This document shows positions 39,701-50,668 of a stretch of 64,000 nucleotides of DNA, piece after piece (within the stretch, counting starts at the first letter, position 1; the number at the start of each line of letters is the position of its first letter). Source of the DNA: Eudorina sp. 2006-703-Eu-15 (taxonomy: Eukaryota > Chlorophyta > Chlorophyceae > Chlamydomonadales > Volvocaceae); contig BDSI01000232.1 of assembly GCA_003117195.1 (NCBI GenBank), positions 40,988 through 104,987 of the forward strand, read 5' to 3'. Made by a program: the position numbers and the translations under genes. The notes under the pieces were generated by a model, which had not been told where the DNA came from, made no database searches, and saw only the letters and a list, made by a program, of their open reading frames with translations.

Positions 39701-42700
39701 CCACCACCACCGCCCGGTGCTGCAGAGGTGACTCCGAAGACACCGGCGACGCCCGCAGAGCTGATGCTACCGCCGCCTGCAACAGCCTGCTGCAGCACGT
39801 GTGGCGTGCTGCGAAGGCTGCTGGCGAATGTCAGGACACGGGATTGGCCCCGCGGCCCCGCGGTCACTGACGTCCGGCTGCGATGCAGGCTGGTGGACGA
39901 ACGGGACAGCACTGTTGCAGTTGCATCCGCGGCGGCGGTCGGGGCTGCCGATGAGTTCGCCTCAGTGACGGAGGTAACCTCAGTCGTGGTGGCGGTGGCG
40001 GTGGCGGTGGCGGTGGGGCCTGATGGTGTGCGGGCTCCCGGTATGCCTGCCAGGATTTGGATGGAGGCCATGGAGGCAGCAGCGCTGTTCACCACCCGGA
40101 GGTTCGTGCCGACGGCATCCCCGGGACCTGCGGCTGAGCTCTTGACGGCTGTGACGCTGATGAGGTCACTGTCCGGGTCGCGCACACCGAGGGCGGTGTC
40201 CGCAGTGAAGCCAGCAGCGGCCGCGGGCTCGGCCATGTCTGAGCCCTTGATCGGTGTGCGGAGCAGCTGGGCCACCCCGATGGCTGTGCTGGCGCTACCT
40301 GTGCTACCTCTGGTGAAGCTTGTGACATGCGGCGCCGCTGGCGTGCCGGTAACGCTGACATCCAAGGTCGGCGGCTGCTCCTGCTGCGGCAACGGTGGCT
40401 GCGGCTGCAGCGGTGGCTGCGCCCGGCACGGTTGCGGACTTTGTGACATCCGCGGTACCAACGGCGCATGGGCTGCACTGCGGCCCATGGTGTAGGAGCG
40501 CACCCTTTGTCCGACCGCGACCAGCTGCTGCTGCGACCGATGAAAGGGCCTGGAGCGGGCGGAGCTGGGCGGGCTTGTGTGTGAAGGGAGGGACATTGCG
40601 GCGTCGGAGGCGGACACGTCCACCAGGCTGTCACCGTCATCGCCACCACCGCGGCGACCTCCGCCGCGGCCGCGGCTGCACTCCGTGCCCCCGACCAGCA
40701 GCAGGTCATTCAGCGGTTTGTCCAACTGGCCGCGGTAGCGAGACGGCACGGAGGAGCGGTTGTGCGATTGCTCGCCGTTGCCCATCATAAGGCCCCATGT
40801 GGACGTGGCCTGCGACGGACACATACAACAGAGGTGCATCGAGGGTGTCATTAACAATATTCGGGGTTACGGTGACAGTTGACAGAGCTCGAGTGAAGCT
40901 GCACCAAGTAAGGCGTACAAACCTAGCTAGGGCCCTGGCCTGTGGGCCGGTGACCGGCGCGAAAAGCAAGACGGTACAGGCAGCTGGAGTTCAACGCTGG
41001 AGGTGCTGCTGACACAGCTCGCCTCGTTGCCCGTGTATCCCATCCGTCGAATGCAGCTCGGCGCCCTCCGCCGCCTGTTTCTAGAGCATCGCGGCGTTAA
41101 TGACACTGGCCCCAGCCCGCTAGAGTCAAGCGCGGGTAGCTCTTGGCTGATCGCTGATGAAGACGACAAGGCTAACAGCATCCATGAGTTATACTGGTGG
41201 GCACGGCTTGAGATACCGCCGCCTCAATATGGCTGACTGACGTACGGCAGTGTGAATGCGGGTAGGCCCGGTGCCTGGCATCCGCGGGATAAGCCCTTAC
41301 GTCGTACATGAAGAATCACGATCGAGACCAAACATAAGGTAAGAGACTACTGACCAGTGGATCCGTCTCAAACACTGCCGTGGATGTCCTGGGCCCAGGG
41401 ATTGATCCGACGGTGCCAAAAAGGGCGCAGTTGATTGGGTCCCCGCCTTCGTCATCAGGCGCTGTCGCCGAGGGGATCGGGCACAGCATGTCCAGAGCGC
41501 CCTCGGGCATGACCCTTGGTGTCTCAGATGGCTTCAACAGGGGTGGATTGAGGGCGTTGCCCGCTGGTGCCGCCGCCGCCGCCACCTCTGCATCCTCTGT
41601 GTCGGTCGGGACGTGGCACGAGGCCGGGGCCTGGATGATGCCTGCGCGGCGGATGATGGGGAGCCCCCGTTCACGTACGGTAATGCCGTGCGCGGGCAAA
41701 AAGGGGACAGGACATGGGTGATGACGAGGTATGGCTCCACGCAGTGGCAGGAAGCATTGCCCGTTTCGCCATGCGCAATAAACGTGGGAAGCATTGACAA
41801 AGCAAAGCGGGTCCGCCTTGTAACGGTTACATTTTAAAGCAAAGGTAAGCTCGTGTAAAACTTGGTGCGCAGCGGGAGGAGAAACGGCCTGGTGGCAAAC
41901 AAACGCACTCCCTTGTCACGCCGCCAATAATTTGGGGAAGATGGAGACGATACCGTGGAAGGTCGGGAGACAAACGCGTGGCCACGGACAGGGGCACATG
42001 CGAATAGATGTCGATCCCAGGCCAGACGGGAACCCAGTGCGTACTGCTGCCAGTAAATACAGCTGCATGCTGCAGTACACGGTGTCGTACAACAGGGCCC
42101 CGCACTCATCAACGGTTTGATTGCGATGCTGCTGTATCCCACATTCCCAGTGCATGTCGTACAGCCTCCCTGTCGCTCCCGCCTGTCGGCACAACGCAAC
42201 CAGCGGCGGGAGCAGCACGCACCTTTCCAAACACGTCCCTCAGTGCCGTACACCTCCGCCAACATACGCTCCAACTGGGCGCCGTACGTCAGGGAAAAGG
42301 GCAGCACGGGCACAAGGCGGAGAGAACGGGCGCAGGTTAGAGGCTAACTGTCGTGCGGCACCTCACAACGGTAACGGAAAACAGAATCCAGAATGAGTGG
42401 GTCCAACGCTTCTGCAATCCAGTACCTCCTTGCCGCCGCGCACGGGCGGCCTGCCCCGTCCAGCCACCGTCCCGCACGCCATGAGCCGACCGCCGCCGCC
42501 TCACCTTGATTGGCTCCAGTGCAAACAGCTGCGCGAGCCCGCTGTCTTCTGCCGCCCTCGCGTCCAGGGCTGCGGCAGCCAGCGGGTCAGATGATGCGCG
42601 GCCAGCACCGCTGAAAGGCTGCACCGGGCGGAGGCCGTAGTAGGTGATGCTCTGCGGCCAGATGGACACAGACGGCAAACAGGCAGATGGACACAGACGG

Positions 42701-44894
42701 CAAACAGGCAGAACAGGCGGAGGAAGACCTAGACGGCGAGTGGACGTATTATCTCATGACGCAGCAGCACTACTGCTGCGCATCCCGCTAATCGACGGGT
42801 CCACCTGGTTTTGCTGAGCTGTGGAGACAGTTAGTCCCGCAACAACCAAAACGCAACACCTCAACGTGAGGCAGCCAAACCTCAGTCGCACAATTTCCCA
42901 AGCATAGCAGCACTTTCAGAAAAACCCACGCCGCCAAGAGGCAGGTGCTTTTGGGTGAATGACGGGACTACCACTGCAGCAGCGGACCCGGCCAGCACAC
43001 GCACCGCTGCGTTCTGGTAGAGCACGGCGCGGCCGCAGGGCGTGAAGGCCGTCACAATATGCTCCATGGCCGAGAGCACCATGCACATCCGGGGCCAGGG
43101 GTAGTAGCCCGGATCGGCAGCCTTGGGCGCCTTCACCAGCAGGTAATGGTGCTCGGCCGGCAGCTGCAGCTGGTTGGCTACCTGCCGCTGCTCGGAGCCT
43201 GACGAGAAGTTGCATCCTACTGGCGGCATGCAACCTACCGAAGCGGCGGCGGCGGCCGAAGCACCCGCCCAGTAGCCCTCCCCCTCGGACGAGCTGCAGA
43301 CCTTGGCCGACGAAACGGGTTTCCGAAGCGCGGCTCCCGGCCTTGCGAAGCCCGGCATCACTGTCGGCACCGAAGGTACACGGGTTGCTGCCGCAACCGA
43401 AGCTCTCGTCAAGCGAGTGTCAAGGTGCAATGGCTGCTGCTGGCCTATGCCACCTGCATTGAACACGCTTGTCACTGCCTCCGCCTCCGCCAATACCGCC
43501 ACTGATGAAATTGAAGCAGGCTCATTGGGAACCAGGAGGTCCCCTATCTTGGTGGTGGTCGAATCTGGGATGGCCTTCTCAGCCACAGGCAAGACGGGCT
43601 CGATCGCCACCACTGCCCCATGCGGACTGCCCGGCAGCAGTCCCCTCCAAGGGGCGGCGCGGGCGGGCACGGCTCCCTGGATCGAGATACGCTGCTGGCT
43701 GACCGCGTCGGGTGCCGTCCGGGTCCCCGTCGCACTCCCAACGCGTCTGCGTGCTGCGGCGGCGCCGCTGGCCGCCTCACAACTGCCGCTAACGGCCGCC
43801 GGGCCCGCCGCAACACCAGCAGCCACACCGGCATCGACATTAACACCACTGGCAGGGATGCCACGCGGAGCACCTGTCGCACTGGAGGCGCTGTCCTGAC
43901 TGTTGCCGAACACGGCCACGACAGCAGGGCACAGCACATAGTCACAGTCGCCATCATCACTGAAGGCGTCTGGCACCCTGCCCTGGTCACCCGGGAGCTT
44001 GCCCTGCTGCTGCTGCTGCTGACATTCTGCGGCGGCGGTACTGACAGTATGAGTGGCTTTGGCAGCAGATGAGTCCACCGGACGACCACTGCTTCGTGAC
44101 GTCCACAAGCCCGGAGCCGCTTCCTGCTGCTGCTGACTCTGTGGCAGCCGGCTCGTGGCCTCTTCGACAGCGGCAGTTGCGAGTCGAAACAAGCAGTTGC
44201 TGCCGCGGTTGCCAAGGCTCCGTTTGTACATGACCGCCTCCGTGTGTATGACTTGGAGGCATCGCTGGTGGTCGGGTTGGAGGTGGCAGTGTACCCCCGG
44301 CGGGGACGCTGATGCCGCCGCTGCAGGGCTTGCATCCCCCCGTGAAGCGTGCGTTGCCGCATTGTGGTTGAGCCGCACGCGAATCGGCGCTGCCGCCCTG
44401 ATTGCGTCCAGGGCAGCTGTGACAGCGGCTGCTTCTGCTCCGGCTTCATGGAGTTGGAGGACCTCGCCCACCAAAGGCAGGAAAGGACAGTCCAAGACCG
44501 AGAGTTCGGTCAAGAGCCGCCTCAGGGACGCTTCTGGCTGCGTTGCGACGCCGACCCGCTTATCACCCAAATCCAACCCGAGCAAGCATGCCGCCGCTCG
44601 GTTGCAGTAGACGAGCGCCGCGCGGCTGTGACCTCTGGACACTGGGTTCTGTTGGTCGGCCGAGTTCTGCGCCGCAGTCTTGCCGCTGCCAGGAGCCTCG
44701 CTGTTGGCGAACACCAGGACAGGTCGAGATGACTCGGCATAACCCAAAATGTCGGCGCGCGTTAGTAAGCGCAAGGCGGGCCCTTGGTGAGCCGAGCGCC
44801 GTTCCTCAGGACCGCAGCCCGTGAACGGAAGCTCCTCAAGGTCGCGCGTGGTCCTCGTGTCGCAGCGAAAACATTGCGCAAAGCGTTTCAACAT
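33727..44894 (-). CDS. PAS-domain class III nucleotide cyclase, probably guanylate cyclase
   Basis: Predicted to make cGMP from GTP. Exons in coding order: 44894-43005, 42651-42505, 42274-42223, 41596-41355, 40809-38941, 38523-38446, 38142-37987, 37623-37596, 37310-37204, 36215-36081, 35778-35646, 34921-34906, 34540-33727. All junctions keep phase, giving 1888 aa. There is no membrane segment. A PAS-like region lies near residues 48-135 ([19 protein letters not shown]) and another starts near 605 ([20 protein letters not shown]). The region from about 780 to 1370 is Ala/Ser-rich and disordered-looking, ending in a Glu-Gln run. A PAS-tail and signalling helix follow ([20 protein letters not shown]), then [14 protein letters not shown] and the catalytic domain. 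Metal-binding aspartates are D1485 (FADIQG) and D1529 (TIGDCY). E1525 and C1610 are the guanine-selecting pair; N1617 and R1621 are the transition-state residues. After [12 protein letters not shown] comes a polyglycine tail. The exon at 41596 has the least certain acceptor. The first 493 codons are duplicated downstream of it in the array. Confidence 0.88.
34160..34335 (-). repeat. Polyglycine/Arg-Ser coding repeat in the cyclase tail
   Basis: CCG/CCC triplet runs on the plus strand encode long glycine stretches on the minus strand, just after an [10 protein letters not shown] segment. The run follows the catalytic core by about 20 residues and remains in frame to the stop codon. Triplet-repeat length is likely variable between strains. 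Confidence 0.85.
34906..34921 (-). other. 16-nt micro-exon coding the G-D-T-V-N catalytic motif
   Basis: Between the exon ending FCLF-G at 35646 and the exon starting ASRMEST at 34540, only the 16 bases GCGACACGGTTAACAC restore the invariant cyclase string LFGDTVNTASRM. They are bordered by a CACAG acceptor and a GTAAGT donor, and phases 1 and 2 match exactly on both sides. The transition-state asparagine N1617 is encoded here. Confidence 0.88.
35942..35973. repeat. GGACGGAT tandem repeat in a cyclase intron
   Basis: Four near-perfect copies of the octamer GGACGGAT inside the intron between exons coding LMFAK and AMLAAAAEV. Confidence 0.85.
36340..37120. other. AT-rich intron insert in the cyclase gene
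   Basis: The large intron between the VYK and VETIGDCY exons contains an AT-rich, ATAATA-bearing stretch that contrasts with the flanking exons. A TACCTGGC-GCT-GCCAGGTA inverted repeat lies near 36989-37008. No gene seen. Confidence 0.55.
38700..38925. repeat. Very AT-rich intron segment (ATAATA/AAATGA type)
   Basis: The intron between the long fifth exon and the TDVTAKV exon of the cyclase contains about 225 bp made almost only of A and T, unlike anything else in this GC-rich gene. It looks like expanded low-complexity sequence or the relic of an AT-rich insertion. Confidence 0.7.
39010..39115 (-). repeat. Glu-Gln coding repeat in the cyclase linker
   Basis: CTCCTG/TTCCTG hexamers on the plus strand encode an almost pure (EQ)n run with occasional QQ on the minus strand, just before the WHEVTARR segment of the second PAS tail. 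It is likely a flexible or coiled linker. Confidence 0.85.
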
Positions 44895-46431
44895 CGACTG
44901 TGATGCGCTGAGCCCGCCACCGCTCGTCGACCAACGATGCCAATGAAGCTATTAGAGCACAGGATAAAAGCCGGCGATGATCGGGGCGCCAGGCACTGCG
45001 CCAGCCCGTCTCCGCAGTGGGTTGCTTTGCAGTCGAGCCGGGTGTCAATCCCTTGAAATGCAGATATGGCTTTCAATTTTCATGATGTCCGGCATGAGTT
45101 TGAAGGTTTTGTGCAAAAACGACGTTGAAGTACGGCTGACGAAGTAACGGCCGAACAATTCGATGCGGATTTGGTGTACTTGCGTCGTCTGTGTAATCTT
45201 GCCTCAGAAGGCAGCATGACGTTCATCATGTAAGAAAGTTGCAAGCGGCAGAGCTGTGATCAATCAGAGCTGTGGTAAGTTTCATTCATACAAGTAAACT
45301 ATCGTATTGCGGGAGGGATGTGCCAAAGGCATCACCAACGCGCTGCCTGAGAACTAACATATGTAGAATTTACAAGTTATTGGTACTAAATGCTAACTCG
45401 CGTTGGTTGTTGTGAAGTCATGCTGTTCAGTCATCAGAAACGCTTTCTGTTCGTTCCTTCCGGACATTGTATTTCTGCTGGCTGAATTTATAATTTTACA
45501 ATTAAGCAACCATAACATCTTATTGATCAAACACAAAAACGATTCAGGTTGCATGGTCATTGATTATAAAAGTTATCGGGTCGCTCACACTTCTGACCAA
45601 GGTTCTGACTGTTCAGCACCATAAAGCACGTTTCTTTTATTTTCATTAAACATGATTGAGTAAAAAATCATGTATGATTTCATTGTAAATAACCAAGTAA
45701 CAATCACGCCTTTTGCGCATTTTCCATTCAGTGACGTCCGAAATCACGACGACGACTCGCAATTCAAAGGGCCGTGCACTATACGATTTGCCCTATGGGT
45801 CCTCAGACAACAATTGTGTATAATGTTATACACAATTGCGGTCAATCATGGCAACAGAGGGGCAGTGTCAGAGTGCAGAGTGTTGCAACACGCGCGAAGT
45901 TGCCATATTCGTGCAATGCAAATAATAGAAGTTAATAGAATTGGAGCGTGGCAACACGGACGCTCATGTGGGTCAACGTGCAGAACGGGATGCAGATGCC
46001 ATCCAGCGTGCGGTTGGGCGCGTGCGACTGGCTGACAGTGCATTGATCCAGGAGCCTTATCCCGCCTTACCAATAAAATTCTACCCCAAGAACACTCTCC
46101 CTATTTGCTCGCAGCTTGGAGACAGCACCGCGAACAGCATACGACCCTTGCAGGCGACCCCCTGCACACGCAACTCCATGGCAGCGCCAGTCACTTTCCG
46201 ACGGTGGTTCCGACTCCCGAGCCACGGTTGCATTCCAGGTTTGCATGTCATGCCGTTAAAATGTCTTGAAGAGATGAAGTCCGCTGCAAAATGCCATTGG
46301 GTATAATAATTATGACAACATACCCAACCCCCCGCTCCCACTTCTATTAATTAATGATGTAAAAGTGGATCCCGCGGGTCATCGGTGACAGCAGCAGCCT
46401 CCGCACTGTAAACTGCAAAAACGAAACCGCG
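44895..46431. promoter_or_regulatory. Upstream region of the cyclase gene (unit 1)
   Basis: About 1.5 kb between the cyclase start codon and the foldback. It is AT-richer than the coding part and has no convincing gene. It should contain the cyclase promoter. The same sequence recurs at about 49132-50668, 53363-54899 and 57600-59143. A long palindrome is listed separately. Position and orientation support the promoter role; no core element was identified. Confidence 0.5.
45811..45838. promoter_or_regulatory. 28-bp palindrome upstream of cyclase (unit 1)
   Basis: CAATTGTGTATAA is followed by a TG spacer and its exact inverse complement (13-bp arms). It lies about 0.9 kb upstream of the cyclase ATG and is preserved without change in all four units (also 50049-50076, 54279-54306, 58516-58543). 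It could be a dimeric protein-binding site or a cruciform; function unknown. Confidence 0.7.
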
Positions 46432-46945
46432 CCGCTTTTGCGCACCGGACAGGCTCCACAAGTAGTAGTAACCTTTACAAGGTGGACCCGAGTCCCGACC
46501 GGGTGTTCCAACGGGCCCACATAGCTCGTAGGCGCCTCATCTCATCAACCCCTACCAAAGGACTGCGCACCCATCCTCCACCACCCTCGGGAGGGTCATG
46601 CAGCCATACCGGCCAACACACCAGGTTACCAGCGCGCCAGGTTTGCCTCTCCTGACAAGTAGGGGTCGGCTTCCTCGAAGCCGGAAAAGGGCGGGGCCCC
46701 CTATAATCCGTACAGGCCGCTTGCTTTAGAAGGAAAACTCTATTACCGCGCAACAGTGTGAGAGAGTGAAAGGTTGACATTGGGGGTGTCGTTGATGTTG
46801 AAGGGGGATCGGCGTGCATAGATTCACCAAGCCCAAACACGTCGGCAGCCCCGAAACCATCCTGCAGTACGCGCCGCGGGCGACGGCGGTCACCGTATCG
46901 GCTCTATGGTAACGATAGTCGCCTCTGCACTACCACATCCGTCTG
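46432..46945 (+). repeat. Foldback left arm, unit 1 (514 bp)
   Basis: Pairs base for base with 47139-47652, with only a few mismatches (for example GGCTCTATGG versus GGCACTATGG). The arm contains a small internal hairpin (GGCTTC-CTC-GAAGCC). The equivalent arms start at 50669, 54900 and, truncated, 59144. Confidence 0.93.
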
Positions 46946-47138
46946 TCAAGCAGATGATCACAAAGCAAGCTTGAAGCATCCTTGTTTTGCCGTGAAACTG
47001 TAGTTGTTTGGTCCGTCGGCAGGCATGCAACCCTTCAGTTGCACGCTCGCAGCAGACGTGAACCTCTAAAGTTTGCTATCAATAGTTACATATCAAATGT
47101 AAGGCAAAAACAGGGTGCAAAAAAGCCGCGGTGAGACC
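46946..47138 (+). repeat. Foldback loop, unit 1 (193 bp)
   Basis: Non-palindromic spacer between the two arms. It is part of the same dispersed family as the left arm: the older single-arm copy at 28862-30052 includes it. No open frame of note. Confidence 0.88.
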
Positions 47139-47652
47139 CAGACGGATGTGGTAGTGCAGAGGCGACTATCGTTACCATAGTGCCGATACGGTGACCGCCG
47201 TCGCCCGCGGCGCGTACTGCAGGATGGTTTCGGGGCTGCCGACGTGTTTGGGCTTGGTGAATCTATGCACGCCGATCCCCCTTCAACATCAACGACACCC
47301 CCAATGTCAACCTTTCACTCTCTCACACTGTTGCGCGGTAATAGAGTTTTCCTTCTAAAGCAAGCGGCCTGTACGGATTATAGGGGGCCCCGCCCTTTTC
47401 CGGCTTCGAGGAAGCCGACCCCTACTTGTCAGGAGAGGCAAACCTGGCGCGCTGGTAACCTGGTGTGTTGGCCGGTATGGCTGCATGACCCTCCCGAGGG
47501 TGGTGGAGGATGGGTGCGCAGTCCTTTGGTAGGGGTTGATGAGATGAGGCGCCTACGAGCTATGTGGGCCCGTTGGAACACCCGGTCGGGACTCGGGTCC
47601 ACCTTGTAAAGGTTACTACTACTTGTGGAGCCTGTCCGGTGCGCAAAAGCGG
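47139..47652 (-). repeat. Foldback right arm, unit 1 (514 bp)
   Basis: Exact inverse of 46432-46945; the coordinate sums of both arm ends are equal (94084), so there is no net indel. Its outer end is fused directly to the middle of the cyclase coding sequence (codon 493). The corresponding arms end at 51885 and 56120. Confidence 0.93.
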
Positions 47653-49131
47653 AGTGTCAAGGTGCAATGGCTGCTGCTGGCCTATGCCACCTGCATTGAA
47701 CACGCTTGTCACTGCCTCCGCCTCCGCCAATACCGCCACTGATGAAATTGAAGCAGGCTCATTGGGAACCAGGAGGTCCCCTATCTTGGTGGTGGTCGAA
47801 TCTGGGATGGCCTTCTCAGCCACAGGCAAGACGGGCTCGATCGCCACCACTGCCCCATGCGGACTGCCCGGCAGCAGTCCCCTCCAAGGGGCGGCGCGGG
47901 CGGGCACGGCTCCCTGGATCGAGATACGCTGCTGGCTGACCGCGTCGGGTGCCGTCCGGGTCCCCGTCGCACTCCCAACGCGTCTGCGTGCTGCGGCGGC
48001 GCCGCTGGCCGCCTCACAACTGCCGCTAACGGCCGCCGGGCCCGCCGCAACACCAGCAGCCACACCGGCATCGACATTAACACCACTGGCAGGGATGCCA
48101 CGCGGAGCACCTGTCGCACTGGAGGCGCTGTCCTGACTGTTGCCGAACACGGCCACGACAGCAGGGCACAGCACATAGTCACAGTCGCCATCATCACTGA
48201 AGGCGTCTGGCACCCTGCCCTGGTCACCCGGGAGCTTGCCCTGCTGCTGCTGCTGCTGACATTCTGCGGCGGCGGTACTGACAGTATGAGTGGCTTTGGC
48301 AGCAGATGAGTCCACCGGACGACCACTGCTTCGTGACGTCCACAAGCCCGGAGCCGCTTCCTGCTGCTGCTGACTCTGTGGCAGCCGGCTCGTGGCCTCT
48401 TCGACAGCGGCAGTTGCGAGTCGAAACAAGCAGTTGCTGCCGCGGTTGCCAAGGCTCCGTTTGTACATGACCGCCTCCGTGTGTATGACTTGGAGGCATC
48501 GCTGGTGGTCGGGTTGGAGGTGGCAGTGTACCCCCGGCGGGGACGCTGATGCCGCCGCTGCAGGGCTTGCATCCCCCCGTGAAGCGTGCGTTGCCGCATT
48601 GTGGTTGAGCCGCACGCGAATCGGCGCTGCCGCCCTGATTGCGTCCAGGGCAGCTGTGACAGCGGCTGCTTCTGCTCCGGCTTCATGGAGTTGGAGGACC
48701 TCGCCCACCAAAGGCAGGAAAGGACAGTCCAAGACCGAGAGTTCGGTCAAGAGCCGCCTCAGGGACGCTTCTGGCTGCGTTGCGACGCCGACCCGCTTAT
48801 CACCCAAATCCAACCCGAGCAAGCATGCCGCCGCTCGGTTGCAGTAGACGAGCGCCGCGCGGCTGTGACCTCTGGACACTGGGTTCTGTTGGTCGGCCGA
48901 GTTCTGCGCCGCAGTCTTGCCGCTGCCAGGAGCCTCGCTGTTGGCGAACACCAGGACAGGTCGAGATGACTCGGCATAACCCAAAATGTCGGCGCGCGTT
49001 AGTAAGCGCAAGGCGGGCCCTTGGTGAGCCGAGCGCCGTTCCTCAGGACCGCAGCCCGTGAACGGAAGCTCCTCAAGGTCGCGCGTGGTCCTCGTGTCGC
49101 AGCGAAAACATTGCGCAAAGCGTTTCAACAT
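47560..49131 (-). pseudogene. Truncated chimeric cyclase copy, unit 2 (523 aa, open)
   Basis: Starts at the same ATG as the complete cyclase ([12 protein letters not shown]) and matches it for 493 codons to QPLHLDT. It then reads 30 codons of the foldback right arm in antisense (PLLRTGQAPQVVVTFTRWTR) to a stop. It keeps the first PAS-like region but lacks the second PAS and the whole catalytic domain, so it cannot be a cyclase. The 5' upstream region is intact, so it may still be transcribed. Whether it is only a by-product or makes a regulatory fragment is open. Confidence 0.85.
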
Positions 49132-50668
49132 CGACTGTGATGCGCTGAGCCCGCCACCGCTCGTCGACCAACGATGCCAATGAAGCTATTAGAGCACAGG
49201 ATAAAAGCCGGCGATGATCGGGGCGCCAGGCACTGCGCCAGCCCGTCTCCGCAGTGGGTTGCTTTGCAGTCGAGCCGGGTGTCAATCCCTTGAAATGCAG
49301 ATATGGCTTTCAATTTTCATGATGTCCGGCATGAGTTTGAAGGTTTTGTGCAAAAACGACGTTGAAGTACGGCTGACGAAGTAACGGCCGAACAATTCGA
49401 TGCGGATTTGGTGTACTTGCGTCGTCTGTGTAATCTTGCCTCAGAAGGCAGCATGACGTTCATCATGTAAGAAAGTTGCAAGCGGCAGAGCTGTGATCAA
49501 TCAGAGCTGTGGTAAGTTTCATTCATACAAGTAAACTATCGTATTGCGGGAGGGATGTGCCAAAGGCATCACCAACGCGCTGCCTGAGAACTAACATATG
49601 TAGAATTTACAAGTTATTGGTACTAAATGCTAACTCGCGTTGGTTGTTGTGAAGTCATGCTGTTCAGTCATCAGAAACGCTTTCTGTTCGTTCCTTCCGG
49701 ACATTGTATTTCTGCTGGCTGAATTTATAATTTTACAATTAAGCAACCATAACATCTTATTGATCAAACACAAAAACGATTCAGGTTGCATGGTCATTGA
49801 TTATAAAAGTTATCGGGTCGCTCACACTTCTGACCAAGGTTCTGACTGTTCAGCACCATAAAGCACGTTTCTTTTATTTTTCATTAAACATGATTGAGTA
49901 AAAAATCATGTATGATTTCATTGTAAATAACCAAGTAACAATCACGCCTTTTGCGCATTTTCCATTCAGTGACGTCCGAAATCACGACGACGACTCGCAA
50001 TTCAAAGGGCCGTGCACTATACGATTTGCCCTATGGGTCCTCAGACAACAATTGTGTATAATGTTATACACAATTGCGGTCAATCATGGCAACAGAGGGG
50101 CAGTGTCAGAGTGCAGAGTGTTGCAACACGCGCGAAGTTGCCATATTCGTGCAATGCAAATAATAGAAGTTAATAGAATTGGAGCGTGGCAACACGGACG
50201 CTCATGTGGGTCAACGTGCAGAACGGGATGCAGATGCCATCCAGCGTGCGGTTGGGCGCGTGCGACTGGCTGACAGTGCATTGATCCAGGAGCCTTATCC
50301 CGCCTTACCAATAAAATTCTACCCCAAGAACACTCTCCCTATTTGCTCGCAGCTTGGAGACAGCACCGCGAACAGCATACGACCCTTGCAGGCGACCCCC
50401 TGCACACGCAACTCCATGGCAGCGCCAGTCACTTTCCGACGGTGGTTCCGACTCCCGAGCCACGGTTGCATTCCAGGTTTGCATGTCATGCCGTTAAAAT
50501 GTCTTGAAGAGATGAAGTCCGCTGCAAAATGCCATTGGGTATAATAATTATGACAACATACCCAACCCCCGCTCCCACTTCTATTAATTAATGATGTAAA
50601 AGTGGATCCCGCGGGTCATCGGTGACAGCAGCAGCCTCCGCACTGTAAACTGCAAAAACGAAACCGCG

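Noticed and set aside
39650..40495. 281-codon plus-strand open frame
   Set aside because: It lies antisense to the long fifth exon of the cyclase and only mirrors its biased codons.
40870..41290. Extra cyclase exon (minus strand, [20 protein letters not shown])
   Set aside because: The flanking exons already join in phase without it and no clean donor closes it.
33727..44894. Adenylate cyclase
   Set aside because: The purine-selecting positions are Glu and Cys, not Lys and Asp.
47564..48136. Plus-strand frames repeated in every array unit (190, 150, 151, 127 codons)
   Set aside because: All are antisense to the cyclase coding part or non-coding upstream DNA; they recur only because the DNA is duplicated.
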